Source: Rhodococcus phenolicus | Lineage (GTDB): Bacteria; Actinomycetota; Actinomycetes; Mycobacteriales; Mycobacteriaceae | DNA length: 64,000 nt | Direction of reading: 5' to 3' | Assembly: GCF_001646785.1 (NCBI RefSeq) | Contig: NZ_LRRH01000127.1 | Coordinates: forward strand, 1-64,000 | Shown here: piece by piece, positions 1 through 8,191 of the stretch | Position numbering within the stretch: the stretch's first letter is position 1 | How the letters are laid out: every line of letters starts with the position of its first letter | Notes under the pieces: generated by a model | Told to the model about the DNA's origin: nothing | The model's input: the letters and a program-made list of their open reading frames with translations, nothing else | Databases searched by the model: none | Made by a program: the position numbers and the translations under genes

Positions 1-839
1 GAGGTCAGCCGGTCCAGGGTCGCGGTGATCTGTGCAGTCGCCTCGGAATTCATGTCCTGATACGGGGGGAAGGCCGCCAGCATCACATCCGCCAGTTCCT
101 GCCCGAAGTCCCGGCTGGGAGCAGGATCGGTGAGCAGACTCCGCCGGACAGCAAGATTCTCCATCATGCCGTCGAGCTGCCCCTCGTCGAGAGTTGTGCC
201 GCGCAGCAAGCCGAGAGTGGACTCCTCTATGTTCATCGCGTTCAGCGCTGTGAGACGTGCAGTCTCGGGATCGCGGGCGAAGAGACCGAGCGCGTTCGCC
301 TGGTCGAGCATCGTCCGCTGGGCGTTCCAAGCGGAGAGCAGGTTTGTGCCCGCGGTGAGCACGTCGCCGTTCTCGGTCAGGTCGAGCAGTGCGCGGAAGA
401 TCCCTTCGCACCGGATGAGGAAGTCGACCATGCGATTCGCGAGTTCGTCGGCCGACATGTCGCCTTGGGGGTCCGTACCGTAGAGAGTTCGACCGTCCAC
501 GAGGAGGCGCGCAAGACCGTCGGCCACTCTCGGCTCCAGAATGTCCGCGGTGGCGAGTCGGTCCACCTCGGCGGTGGCTTTCTCGAAGTGCTCCGGCGCG
601 ACCAGGACCGGCATGCCGAGACTCTTTGCGGTGGAGGCGCTGACGACGTCGTTGGAGAAGACGAAGAGAGCAGGGATCGCGGCCATCTGATCGGAGAGCG
701 AACCGAAGCGGCGAGCCTCGTCGAGCTGGGTGGAGACCCGCAGGGCGCCGAGTGCGAGCGCGGCGAGAAACGGAACGGCGAGCACGACGGCGAGCTTGCG
801 CGACAGCCGCCAGTGTGAGATCCCCAGTGCCCGGTTCAC
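1..839 (-). CDS. Nitrate/nitrite-sensing-type sensor histidine kinase, N-terminal part (cut by window edge)
   Basis: The reading frame runs open from a GTG at 839 to the left edge, giving about 279 residues. Residues about 13-35 form one membrane helix (LAVVLAVPFLAALALGALRV). An all-helical, mostly soluble stretch follows, with many Leu/Ala and conserved acidic positions, as in the periplasmic NIT domain of large actinobacterial sensor kinases. The kinase, HAMP and ATPase domains would lie outside the window. In such proteins the gene is often followed by roadblock/LC7 and GTPase genes; these cannot be checked here. It has no obvious link with the steroid genes. The GTG was chosen because it directly precedes the basic residues and membrane helix; no clear ribosome binding site was seen. 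Family assignment is from overall pattern, so moderately sure. Confidence 0.6.
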   Translation of the reverse strand, partial: MNRALGISHWRLSRKLAVVLAVPFLAALALGALRVSTQLDEARRFGSLSDQMAAIPALFVFSNDVVSASTAKSLGMPVLVAPEHFEKATAEVDRLATADILEPRVADGLARLLVDGRTLYGTDPQGDMSADELANRMVDFLIRCEGIFRALLDLTENGDVLTAGTNLLSAWNAQRTMLDQANALGLFARDPETARLTALNAMNIEESTLGLLRGTTLDEGQLDGMMENLAVRRSLLTDPAPSRDFGQELADVMLAAFPPYQDMNSEATAQITATLDRLT

Positions 840-1331
840 GAGCTGCGTCCTCGGTCGATTCGCCGCTCCGGGCCGCAAGCGCCGCGCGGAACGGGGCACC
901 CGACAGCACTTCTCTCCGCCCGCAGGGGATACGCGCCACGGGCGCGGCCGAACACTCGGCCCGCAATCCGGGCTGCGAACCCGTCACCGTGTCCCGAGTT
1001 CGGAGGGCGGCGCCGAGGCGTTGATACGGCACACTCACGGGCTGTCCCCGACCCGCTGCCGGGGCTCAGCATCACGTCATGGGAAAACAACCGAGCCAGA
1101 GCGTGTTTCGTCGAGGCAGCGCAGTGCGGCCGAGCGAACTCGAAGTCCATCAGTCGATGGTCCGAGAGAGCGACATCGGCGGCAACGGTGTATCCCGTTC
1201 AGCAGACGAGTGGATTCGGGATGTGGATGCCGGTCAGCCGCCTTCACACCGACGGCGCCCGAAATCCGAATCCCCCGCCATCCCCGGATTCCGCTCTCAC
1301 ACGGTCGGCGAATTGCACGGACCGGCCCGTG
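840..1331. other. Intergenic region without a convincing gene
   Basis: About 490 bases separate the sensor kinase from the SDR gene. Short frames exist on both strands, but they are Arg/Pro/Ser-rich, have no ribosome binding site and resemble no family. A short GC-rich inverted repeat (CCCCG...CGGGG) sits at about 1046-1064. The region presumably carries the kinase promoter and the 3' end of the SDR transcript. Confidence 0.5.
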
Positions 1332-2180
1332 TCACCTCCCGAATTCCCGGAAACGGCGCAGGTAGCGAACGATCCGACGAACCGGGACGGAGCGAGGCCA
1401 GTCGTCGGATCGGAAGTATGCGTCGGAGCCGCCATCGACGAAGACGATACTTCCGCAGAGGAAATCAGCAGCGTCGGACAACATGAACACGGCCCAGTCG
1501 CCGAGTTGACCGGCGTCACCGAATCCTCCGGCAGGCACCGGGAACGAATGAATGACCTTCGCTTCCGCCGGTGTCGCAAGCTGCTTCTCCAGCAACGGAG
1601 TCATGATCGCTCCAGGAGCGAGCGCATTCAGCCGGATTCCGGAACCCGCCCACTCGGGCCGAACCGCATTCCGTCGCACCCATCTGCTGACCGCGATCTT
1701 CGATCCTCCGTATGCGATTCCGGGTGCTCCTTTTCCGAACAGCCGGACCGAGCGCACCGCACGGTCAGCGTCCCCGTCGAGGAGCGCCTTGATCATTCGA
1801 CCGGGCACAGCGGGTGTGGTCGTCGTCGAGTTGCTCGAGAACACGACGACCTTCGCTTTGCCCGCCGACGCGAGCGCACTTCTCCAGCCGTCGAGAAGGT
1901 CGACGACGCCGAAGTAGTTGACCTCGGCAATCAGCCTCGGCCGGCCCCGCCCCGGTGCCGGTCCGATCCCCGCCGCAAGCACGGCCCCGTCCAACCGACC
2001 CCCTGCGATCTTCAGCACCTCTCGTACCGCTTGCTGCCGACCACCGGGGGTCGAGAGGTCGGCAACGACGTCGGATTCCTTGATGTCGACCCCGACCACA
2101 GTGTGGCCGGCGGAGCGAAGTCGGTCCGTAACCGCGCGGCCCATACCCGACGCCGCACCGGTCACCGCATAGATACCCAC
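1332..2180 (-). CDS. Short-chain dehydrogenase/reductase, 3-alpha-hydroxysteroid dehydrogenase-like
   Basis: Predicted 282-residue NAD(P)-dependent oxidoreductase. The nucleotide-binding motif TGAASGMG is at residues 7-14, Ser 115/116 and the catalytic YGGSK (Tyr157, Lys161) are present, and the sheet ends in VFVDGGSDA. The short N-terminus, the D-I-K-E-S-D segment after strand 2 and the C-terminal R-S-D-D-W-P-R-S tail resemble 3-alpha-HSD/carbonyl-reductase type SDRs. That suggests oxidation or reduction of a steroid 3-hydroxyl in the cytoplasm; the substrate is inferred. The GTG at 2180 is preferred over upstream starts because AAGGA lies 7 bases before it and the Rossmann strand begins immediately. 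It is divergent from the TetR gene, which probably controls it. Confidence 0.8.
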   Translation of the reverse strand: MGIYAVTGAASGMGRAVTDRLRSAGHTVVGVDIKESDVVADLSTPGGRQQAVREVLKIAGGRLDGAVLAAGIGPAPGRGRPRLIAEVNYFGVVDLLDGWRSALASAGKAKVVVFSSNSTTTTPAVPGRMIKALLDGDADRAVRSVRLFGKGAPGIAYGGSKIAVSRWVRRNAVRPEWAGSGIRLNALAPGAIMTPLLEKQLATPAEAKVIHSFPVPAGGFGDAGQLGDWAVFMLSDAADFLCGSIVFVDGGSDAYFRSDDWPRSVPVRRIVRYLRRFREFGR

Positions 2181-2229
2181 AGCATCATCCTTGTGTTCTC
2201 GAATGCCACATCCCCAGTGGCCGATATTT

Positions 2230-2254
2230 GACACACTATGCCAATAATGGTGTC
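2230..2254. promoter_or_regulatory. Candidate TetR operator in the SDR/tetR divergent region
   Basis: GACAC (2230-2234) and GTGTC (2250-2254) form an inverted repeat with a 15-base spacer, centred between the divergent SDR and TetR starts. Position and symmetry fit autoregulation by the TetR protein. The match is short, so this is tentative. Confidence 0.35.
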
Positions 2255-2263
2255 CTCGGAAGT

Positions 2264-2977
2264 GTGAGTTGCGAGAACTCTTCGAGCGCAAAGTTGTCCA
2301 CCGAAGCCGGCGGGGGCCGGGGACGTGGCCGTCCCACGGTCCTCGAACCCGAATTCGTCGCGGAAACAGCGTTCCGGCTCTGGTCCCTCCGCGGCTACGA
2401 CTCGACGAGCTGGAACGACATCGCCGACGCGACCGGAATCAGTACCCGGACCCTCATCCGGCACTTTTCGACCAAGTCGGCGATCGCCTGGGTCGGTGTC
2501 GCATCCGCGACCCAGCGGTTGCGCGAATCACTGTCTGCAGTGCCTGATTCGGTTCCGCTCGGTGAAGCGGTGCGAACGGCCGTCGCCGATTCCGTGTCAC
2601 ACCACCCCCGTGTCCAACGCGTCGGCCCGGATTGGTTGCGTCTGATCGCATCCACGCCCGAACTGGTCGCAACGGCCTCCCAGGCGTACCGGCCGTGGAT
2701 CACCGAGTTGGCCCGCTACATCACTCGTCGGAACCCCGAGGTACCGCCGGCGGTCGGCCGAGCATTGGCGACCGCTTATCAAGCTGCCGCGTTCGCCGCG
2801 TTGACAGAGTGGGCCGAGGACGGCGCGCACGGAGACTCCGCCGATTCCGTCGAAGCAACATTGCGCTGGTTGGACATCACATCGCAACTCTCGTCCGCAC
2901 CCGACCGACTCCCCTCACAGCCCGAGAAACACGGAGATCGACATGTCAGCACCCAACCTCACGACCGCAGTTCCTGA
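2264..2977 (+). CDS. TetR-family transcriptional regulator
   Basis: About 237 residues. A Gly/Arg-rich N-terminus leads into a TetR helix-turn-helix (S-W-N-D-I-A-D-A-T-G-I-S-T-R-T-L-I-R-H-F-S-T-K) followed by an all-helical ligand domain. The HTH resembles the branch that includes MftR and acyl-CoA-responsive regulators, but no mycofactocin genes are nearby. Three starts are possible in frame: TTG 2228, GTG 2264 and TTG 2294. I chose GTG 2264 because the candidate operator overlaps the 2228 start and a GGA precedes 2264; this is uncertain. The gene overlaps the following OYE gene by 35 bases and is divergent from the SDR, so it likely controls both. Confidence 0.8.
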   Translation: MSCENSSSAKLSTEAGGGRGRGRPTVLEPEFVAETAFRLWSLRGYDSTSWNDIADATGISTRTLIRHFSTKSAIAWVGVASATQRLRESLSAVPDSVPLGEAVRTAVADSVSHHPRVQRVGPDWLRLIASTPELVATASQAYRPWITELARYITRRNPEVPPAVGRALATAYQAAAFAALTEWAEDGAHGDSADSVEATLRWLDITSQLSSAPDRLPSQPEKHGDRHVSTQPHDRSS

Positions 2978-4151
2978 GTTTCCGGATCCGCTCGCGCCCG
3001 CCCGTCTCGGTCCGATCACGCTGCGCAATCGCGTCATCAAGTCCGCGACTTTCGAGGGAGTGACGCCCAACGCCCTCGTCAGCGACCGGCTCGTCGACTT
3101 CCACGTAGCGGTCGGAGCCGGCGGCGTCGGAATGACGACGGTGGCGTATCTCGCTGTCGCCCCGGAGGGTCGCACCGAGCGCGACCAGATCTACTGGCGG
3201 CCGGAGGCGCTCGACGGCTTGCGGCGACTCACGGACGCCGTCCACGAGACGGGCGCCAAAGTCTCTGCACAGATCGGCCATGCAGGTCCGGTCGCCAATT
3301 CCCGATCGAACGGTTTGCCTTCCCTCGCACCCTCCGCCAGGCCCAACCCGCTGTCGATGAGCTTCGACCGGAAAGCGAGCGACCACGACATCCGCCGGAT
3401 CGTCGACGCCCACGGCCAGGCCACCCGCTACGCCCGCGAGGTCGGATTCGACGCCGTCGAGATCCACCTCGGACACAACTATCTCGCCAGCTCGTTCCTG
3501 AGCCCCAAAGTCAACCGCCGCAAAGATCGATGGGGCGGTTCCCTGGCCAACCGGGCCGAATTCGCCCGCCGCATCGTCGCCGCGGTCGCGGAGGCCGCCG
3601 ACGGTGAAATCGCGGTGCTCGCCAAGATGAACATGGCCGACGGCGTACCGGGCGGACTCTGGCTCGATGAATCCCTGACGTTCGCGAAGATGCTCGAATC
3701 CGACGGCCATCTGGATGCACTCGAGCTGACGGGCGGATCGTCCCTCTCCAATCCGATGTATCTGTTCCGAGGCGACGTTCCGCTGAACGAGATGGCGGAA
3801 ACGCAGATACCCATCCTGCAGATCGGGATGAAACTGTTCGGCAGAGCGGTGTTCAAGCACTACCCCTACGAACCTCTGTACTTCCTGGAGTACGCGCGGC
3901 AGTTCCGGGACGAGCTGTCCCTCCCGCTCGTGCTGCTCGGCGGCGTCACAGACCTCGACGCCATGGAAGTGGCCATGCGCGACGGGTTCGAGTTCGTAGC
4001 GATGGCACGGGCGTTGCTCCGCGAGCCGGACCTCGTCGCGCGAATTCAGCGCAACCGCGACACGCGATCCCTGTGCATCCACTGTAATCGTTGCGCAGCA
4101 AGCATTTTCACCGGCACGCGCTGCCCACTGGTCCCCGGCACTCCGGGCTGA
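2943..4151 (+). CDS. NADH:flavin oxidoreductase, old yellow enzyme / dienoyl-CoA reductase barrel
   Basis: 402-residue FMN-dependent TIM-barrel ene-reductase. It begins with P-A-R-L-G-P-I-T-L-R-N-R, carries S-A-Q-I-G-H-A-G-P substrate/FMN residues and E-I-H-L-G-H-N-Y-L-A-S-S-F-L-S-P, and ends with the phosphate-binding F-E-F-V-A-M-A-R-A-L-L. The C-terminus has L-C-I-H-C-N-R-C then a Cys 10 residues later. This recalls the [4Fe-4S] site of 2,4-dienoyl-CoA reductase, but the spacing (CX2CX2CX9C) is not canonical and the usual C-terminal FAD/NAD domains are absent. Likely job: reduction of an enone in a steroid intermediate (inferred). The start overlaps tetR by 35 bases with GGAG 6 bases upstream. 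A close paralogue lies at 59443-60633. Confidence 0.87.
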   Translation: MSAPNLTTAVPEFPDPLAPARLGPITLRNRVIKSATFEGVTPNALVSDRLVDFHVAVGAGGVGMTTVAYLAVAPEGRTERDQIYWRPEALDGLRRLTDAVHETGAKVSAQIGHAGPVANSRSNGLPSLAPSARPNPLSMSFDRKASDHDIRRIVDAHGQATRYAREVGFDAVEIHLGHNYLASSFLSPKVNRRKDRWGGSLANRAEFARRIVAAVAEAADGEIAVLAKMNMADGVPGGLWLDESLTFAKMLESDGHLDALELTGGSSLSNPMYLFRGDVPLNEMAETQIPILQIGMKLFGRAVFKHYPYEPLYFLEYARQFRDELSLPLVLLGGVTDLDAMEVAMRDGFEFVAMARALLREPDLVARIQRNRDTRSLCIHCNRCAASIFTGTRCPLVPGTPG

Positions 4152-4160
4152 CCACCGGAA

Positions 4161-4203
4161 GAAGCGCGGGGCCGCTGCCCGTTCGGCAGCGGCCCCGCGC
4201 TTC
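4161..4203. terminator. Bidirectional hairpin terminator
   Basis: Perfect 19-bp GC-rich stem (4161-4179 with 4185-4203) and a 5-base loop, placed between the convergent OYE gene and the end of the kshA operon. No long U-tract follows. Confidence 0.75.
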
Positions 4204-4209
4204 GGATTG

Positions 4210-4470
4210 TCAGTGCAGCCGGGGTACGTCCGGCCCGTCCGGCAGGTCGATTCGCGATTCGGTCAGCTCGTTACGCGCCACCGCACGGTCGATGGTGCGA
4301 TGCAGCGCACTGCAGCCGCGTCGGGTGTCCCCGAGGGATCGCGCGGTGTCCCTGATCATCGGGCATTCCGACGCTTCGGTCATCCACTGGACAGATGTGT
4401 GGGCAGCGCTGAACTTCTCGACGAGAACAGCACTCCCGCACGTCTCGCAATTCAGCGGTTGCATCGTCAT
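4210..4470 (-). CDS. Small four-cysteine protein, unknown function (copy 1)
   Basis: 86 residues. C8-x2-C11 is followed by A-H-T-S-V-Q-W, then C36-P and C53. The same four Cys, the His and a T-I-D segment recur in the 91-residue protein at 59181-59456, so the residues are probably structural metal ligands (zinc ribbon- or rubredoxin-like fold; inferred). Its ATG overlaps the stop of the kstD-like gene (ATGA), so it is the last gene of the kshA operon and is translationally coupled to the flavoprotein. It faces an OYE-family gene. I do not recognise a named family. It could be a small electron carrier or an assembly/subunit partner for the neighbouring flavoenzymes. Confidence 0.75.
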   Translation of the reverse strand: MTMQPLNCETCGSAVLVEKFSAAHTSVQWMTEASECPMIRDTARSLGDTRRGCSALHRTIDRAVARNELTESRIDLPDGPDVPRLH

Positions 4471-6176
4471 GTCCGAACCGCCGCTGCGAGAGGTGTCTCG
4501 GCCGCCGCCTGCGCTGCGACGTAGCCGTACACGAGTCCCTGCCCGATGGTCGCGCCGGCGCCGGGATACGTTTCGCCGAAGACGTTGGCGGCGGTGTTGC
4601 CGATCGCGTAGAGACCGTCCAGGACAGTCCCGTCCTCGCGCAGCACTCGCCCCTTCTCGTCCGCACGCAGGCCACCGCAGGTTCCCAGGTCACTGAGCAC
4701 GACCTCGACAGCGAACAGAGCTTTCTCGTCGAGAGCACGAAGATTCGGATTCGGTGTCACGGTGGGATCACCGTAGTAACGGTCGTATGCGCTTGCACCG
4801 CGGCCGAACTCGTGGTCCACGCCCTTGGCGGCCGAGTTGTTGAAATCGCGTAGGGTCTCCTCGAATGCTCTCGGAGGCACTCCGATCCGCTCGGCCAGCT
4901 GCTCCGGCCCCGTCGCACGGTGCGCGATCCCCTGCTCGTACCACGAGTCGGGCAGAGGCTGCCGCGGAAACAGCCCGCCTGCGAACAGGTAACTGTTGCG
5001 GTACCGCTGGTCGAAGACGATCCACATCTTCTCGACCGGTTCGCCCGCCTTCTCCCGGGCCAGCATGCGCTGACCGAACGACATGTAGTCGACCGCCTCG
5101 TTGACGAAGCGCCTGCCGTTCTGGTCGACGATGAACGAACCGGGCAGTGACCGATCGGCGAGCAGTACCGACGGCTGTCCACCGCGAACCGGCGCCACCG
5201 CCGGAAACCACCATGCCTGGTCCATCAGCCCGACGGCCGCGCCGTGAGCCTGCGCCAGTTTGACGGCATCACCGGTGTTCGCCGAGCAGCCCAGACTGAC
5301 GTGATCTGCCAGGCGCTCCGACTGGAAGGCGTGCCGCATCTCCATGTCGTGGTCGAAACCACCGGCCGCCAGAACGACACCGCGTCGGGCGACAACGGAG
5401 ATCGGCCGTCCGTCCCGCTCGACGACCGCACCGGTGATCCGTCCGTCGATCCCCACCAGGTCGACCAGAGGAGAGTTCGTCCACACCGGTATTCCGGCGC
5501 GCACGACACCGGCGAACAACCCCGCGGCCAGCGCCTGCCCTCCTGCGACGTACCGTCTGCGTAGCGCCACACCGCCGAGTCCGATACCGAGCGCCTTCAG
5601 CGCTCTCCCCAGGGATTTCCTCGGCATCCTGGTGAGCAGATTGAGCCACTTGTAGTCCGCGCCGGTCACCGGCATCGGCAGAGGAGCGTCGAGAAGGCCT
5701 GGTCGCAGCCGCGAGAGTTCCGACCCGAGAACGGATGCGTCGAACGGCTTGCACTCGCAGGTGCGGCCGAGCGCCGAGCCGCCCGGCTTTTCGGGATGGT
5801 AGTCGGAATAGCCTTCCGCCCACATGAACTTCATCGGCGTCGTGCGTTCGAGCATTGCGATCGCGGCGCTGCCGTGATCGAGGAAGGACTCGCCGCGCGC
5901 GTCCGGGCCGGTACCGTTCACCACTGCGTGCACATAGGTGCGGGCGTCGGCAAGCGTGTCGGACGGTGCCAGTGCGGACAGCACCGGGTTTCCCGGCACC
6001 CAGAAGGCACCGCCCGACCGTGCCGTCGAACCACCCACGTACTCCGACTTCTCCACGACCAGCGTCGAGAGTCCGGCCTCCGACGCGGCCAGTGCCGCGG
6101 CCAGGCCGGTACCCGACCCCACCACGAGCAGGTCGACCTCCACCCGCCCGTCCGAAACGATGGGGTCCGAGTTCAT
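4467..6176 (-). CDS. kstD: 3-ketosteroid delta-1-dehydrogenase-like flavoprotein
   Basis: 569 residues. N-terminal FAD Rossmann motif V-V-G-S-G-T-G (18-24) with V-E-K-S at 41-44. The three tyrosines expected of delta-1-KstD are present: Tyr126 (S-D-Y-H-P-E), Tyr364 (N-E-A-V-D-Y) and Tyr537 (E-T-Y-P-G-A-G), with Gly541 at the +4 position of the last motif. Predicted reaction: 1,2-desaturation of 3-keto-4-ene steroids, which with KshA triggers ring-B opening. The ATG at 6176 overlaps the stop of the upstream BVMO (ATGA) and was chosen for that coupling; the longer frame to 6338 lies inside the BVMO. A related activity such as delta-4(5-alpha) dehydrogenase cannot be excluded. Confidence 0.85.
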   Translation of the reverse strand: MNSDPIVSDGRVEVDLLVVGSGTGLAAALAASEAGLSTLVVEKSEYVGGSTARSGGAFWVPGNPVLSALAPSDTLADARTYVHAVVNGTGPDARGESFLDHGSAAIAMLERTTPMKFMWAEGYSDYHPEKPGGSALGRTCECKPFDASVLGSELSRLRPGLLDAPLPMPVTGADYKWLNLLTRMPRKSLGRALKALGIGLGGVALRRRYVAGGQALAAGLFAGVVRAGIPVWTNSPLVDLVGIDGRITGAVVERDGRPISVVARRGVVLAAGGFDHDMEMRHAFQSERLADHVSLGCSANTGDAVKLAQAHGAAVGLMDQAWWFPAVAPVRGGQPSVLLADRSLPGSFIVDQNGRRFVNEAVDYMSFGQRMLAREKAGEPVEKMWIVFDQRYRNSYLFAGGLFPRQPLPDSWYEQGIAHRATGPEQLAERIGVPPRAFEETLRDFNNSAAKGVDHEFGRGASAYDRYYGDPTVTPNPNLRALDEKALFAVEVVLSDLGTCGGLRADEKGRVLREDGTVLDGLYAIGNTAANVFGETYPGAGATIGQGLVYGYVAAQAAAETPLAAAVRT

Positions 6177-8155
6177 CCCTCGATCCTCTCGACCGTGGGA
6201 TCGATGAAGTCGAAGGCATCCGGGTTCGGTTCCCGCAACAGGGTCCAGTAGTCGACCAGACGCCACGGGCACGGCACCACTGCCCGCCCCTGACTGTTCC
6301 GGTAGTAACCGTTGACGTTCGTGCCGGGGTGCACCCACACGGTCTTGTCGAGCGCCTCGTCGACCTTACGGTTGTATTCGTCGAGTACGTCCTGCCTGAC
6401 GTCCATCGCGTCGTGCCCGTTTTCGAGCAGGTACTGGAGGCACTCGATGATGTAGTGGACGTGTTCCTCGCTGAGAATATTATGGCCGGCACCGTGATTC
6501 GGGGCCGAGTTGGGTCCTGCGGTCACGAACAGGTTGGGAAATCCGGACACCTGGATCCCGAGGTACGCACGCGGATCGTCACCGTTCTTCCACAGGTCGG
6601 CAAGTGTGCGCCCGTCCCGCCCACTGATGTCGATCGACGTGGTGAACTCCAACTCGAATCCTGTCGCCAGGATGATGACGTCCGCAGGGACGAATCTGCC
6701 TTCGGTGGTGATCACACCGTCCGTGGTCACTCGCTCGAACGATGCCCGATGGAGGGTCACGTGTTCACGCGTGAGCGCCTTGAAGAAGCCGGGATCCTTG
6801 ACGATCCGCTTACCGTACGGACGGAAGTCCGGAGTCAGCTTCTCGATCAGATCCGGGCGGTCCGCGAAGCTGGCCTGCAGGTAGTTCCGTGCCGTCTCGA
6901 GCACCATCTCGTTGGCCGGAGAGGCGGAGAAATGCGTCTTCGCCCATTCCGGGTCGATCCGCGGCAGCGTGTACAGGTTGTCGGACGCGAACCAGTAGGA
7001 GCGAAGCCGGAACCACTCGTGGTAGCGCGGAATATGAGCGAGCGCCCACTTCTCTCCGTCCGGAACGTCGTTCACGACGGATTTCTCCGGCACGATCCAG
7101 TGCGGTGACCGGACCACGACGTCGAGCGCCTTCACCTTGTCGACGATGCTCGCGACCACCTGCACGGACGTGCAGCCGGTACCGAGAACGATCACCCGCT
7201 TGCCGGTCAGGTCGAGGTCCTCGTCCCAATCGGCGGTGTGCACGACCGTGCCGCCGAAGGAATCCAGGCCCTCCACGTCGGGGATGTTCGGCGAATTGAG
7301 CATGCCGAGCGCGGTCACCACCGCCTTCGCACGGTGCACCTCACGGGAACCGTCGGCGGATTCGGTGGTCACCTCCCACACATGCTGATCGTCCAGCCAG
7401 CACGCGGACAGTACCCGCGTGCGGAACGAGATGTTCTCGGCGATCCCGTAGGTGTCGACGACACCCTTCAGGTATCGCTGGTACTCGGTACCCGACGGAT
7501 AGTACTTCGACCAGTCGGGGTTCAACTCGAAGGAGTACGAGTAGTAGTGGCTGGGCGTGTCGACCGCGGCACCCGGATAGGTGTTGCGTGACCAGGTTCC
7601 GCCGATCTCGTCGCGGGACTCGAAGACCCGGTAGGTGAAGCCTGCGTCCCCGAGCTTGATTGCGGCGTTGACACCGACGATCCCGGCACCGATGACGATG
7701 ACGGAGAAGTCCGTGGGCGGCGTGACCGTCACCGGAACACAGCGCTCCCCGAGGACGAAACCGGCCTGTTCGAGCAGAATCGGGACGAACTCCTCGTCGA
7801 CGCGCTCCGACGTCGCCACCTTCGCCATATGGAGGAACGTTTCGCGGTCGGGAACTCCGAGACGATCGACCATATCGGGAGTGAGCAGCTCGTGCGCACG
7901 GGCGCGGATGTCGGCGACGACGTCTGCCGGATACTGCCCCGGTGGAACAGCCGGGCGCGTTCCGGTCCGATAGTGGTTGCCCGGTTCGCCGATGGTCAGC
8001 CGCGCTCCGAACTCGTCGAGAAGACCGAGGTCTCCGGTCACGTGCACGAGGGACATGAGCAACGGAGCCGGATCGCACACATCGATCGCGGCAGCCAAGC
8101 TCGAGTCACGGCTCTCGGCACCGGCATCGGAGTCCACGGACATGGTTTCGGTCAT
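6173..8155 (-). CDS. Baeyer-Villiger monooxygenase with N-terminal extension (HAPMO-type)
   Basis: 660 residues. A helical extension of about 145 residues precedes the FAD motif G-A-G-I-V-G (155-160). G-T-W-S-R-N-T-Y-P-G follows at 186-195, the type I BVMO fingerprint F-G-G-T-V-V-H-T-A-D-W-D at 300-311, and the NADPH motif G-T-G-C-T-S at 325-330. The extension and length resemble 4-hydroxyacetophenone monooxygenase rather than short cyclohexanone monooxygenases. Predicted to insert oxygen next to a ketone, for example the C17 side-chain or a ring ketone of a steroid (inferred). ATG at 8155 has GAGAGG 6 bases upstream. Follows the second BVMO in the kshA operon. Confidence 0.87.
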   Translation of the reverse strand: MTETMSVDSDAGAESRDSSLAAAIDVCDPAPLLMSLVHVTGDLGLLDEFGARLTIGEPGNHYRTGTRPAVPPGQYPADVVADIRARAHELLTPDMVDRLGVPDRETFLHMAKVATSERVDEEFVPILLEQAGFVLGERCVPVTVTPPTDFSVIVIGAGIVGVNAAIKLGDAGFTYRVFESRDEIGGTWSRNTYPGAAVDTPSHYYSYSFELNPDWSKYYPSGTEYQRYLKGVVDTYGIAENISFRTRVLSACWLDDQHVWEVTTESADGSREVHRAKAVVTALGMLNSPNIPDVEGLDSFGGTVVHTADWDEDLDLTGKRVIVLGTGCTSVQVVASIVDKVKALDVVVRSPHWIVPEKSVVNDVPDGEKWALAHIPRYHEWFRLRSYWFASDNLYTLPRIDPEWAKTHFSASPANEMVLETARNYLQASFADRPDLIEKLTPDFRPYGKRIVKDPGFFKALTREHVTLHRASFERVTTDGVITTEGRFVPADVIILATGFELEFTTSIDISGRDGRTLADLWKNGDDPRAYLGIQVSGFPNLFVTAGPNSAPNHGAGHNILSEEHVHYIIECLQYLLENGHDAMDVRQDVLDEYNRKVDEALDKTVWVHPGTNVNGYYRNSQGRAVVPCPWRLVDYWTLLREPNPDAFDFIDPTVERIEG

Positions 8156-8191
8156 GATCGACCTCTCGTCGATGAATGTGTCGTCGTCATC

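Noticed and set aside
836-1150. 104-residue frame on the minus strand upstream of the sensor kinase
   Set aside because: Arg/Pro/Ser-rich, no ribosome site, no recognisable fold; overlaps the kinase start region.
2264-4151. Mycofactocin-related locus suggested by the MftR-like TetR
   Set aside because: No mftA-F genes or mycofactocin-type SDR signature are visible; similarity of the HTH alone is not enough.
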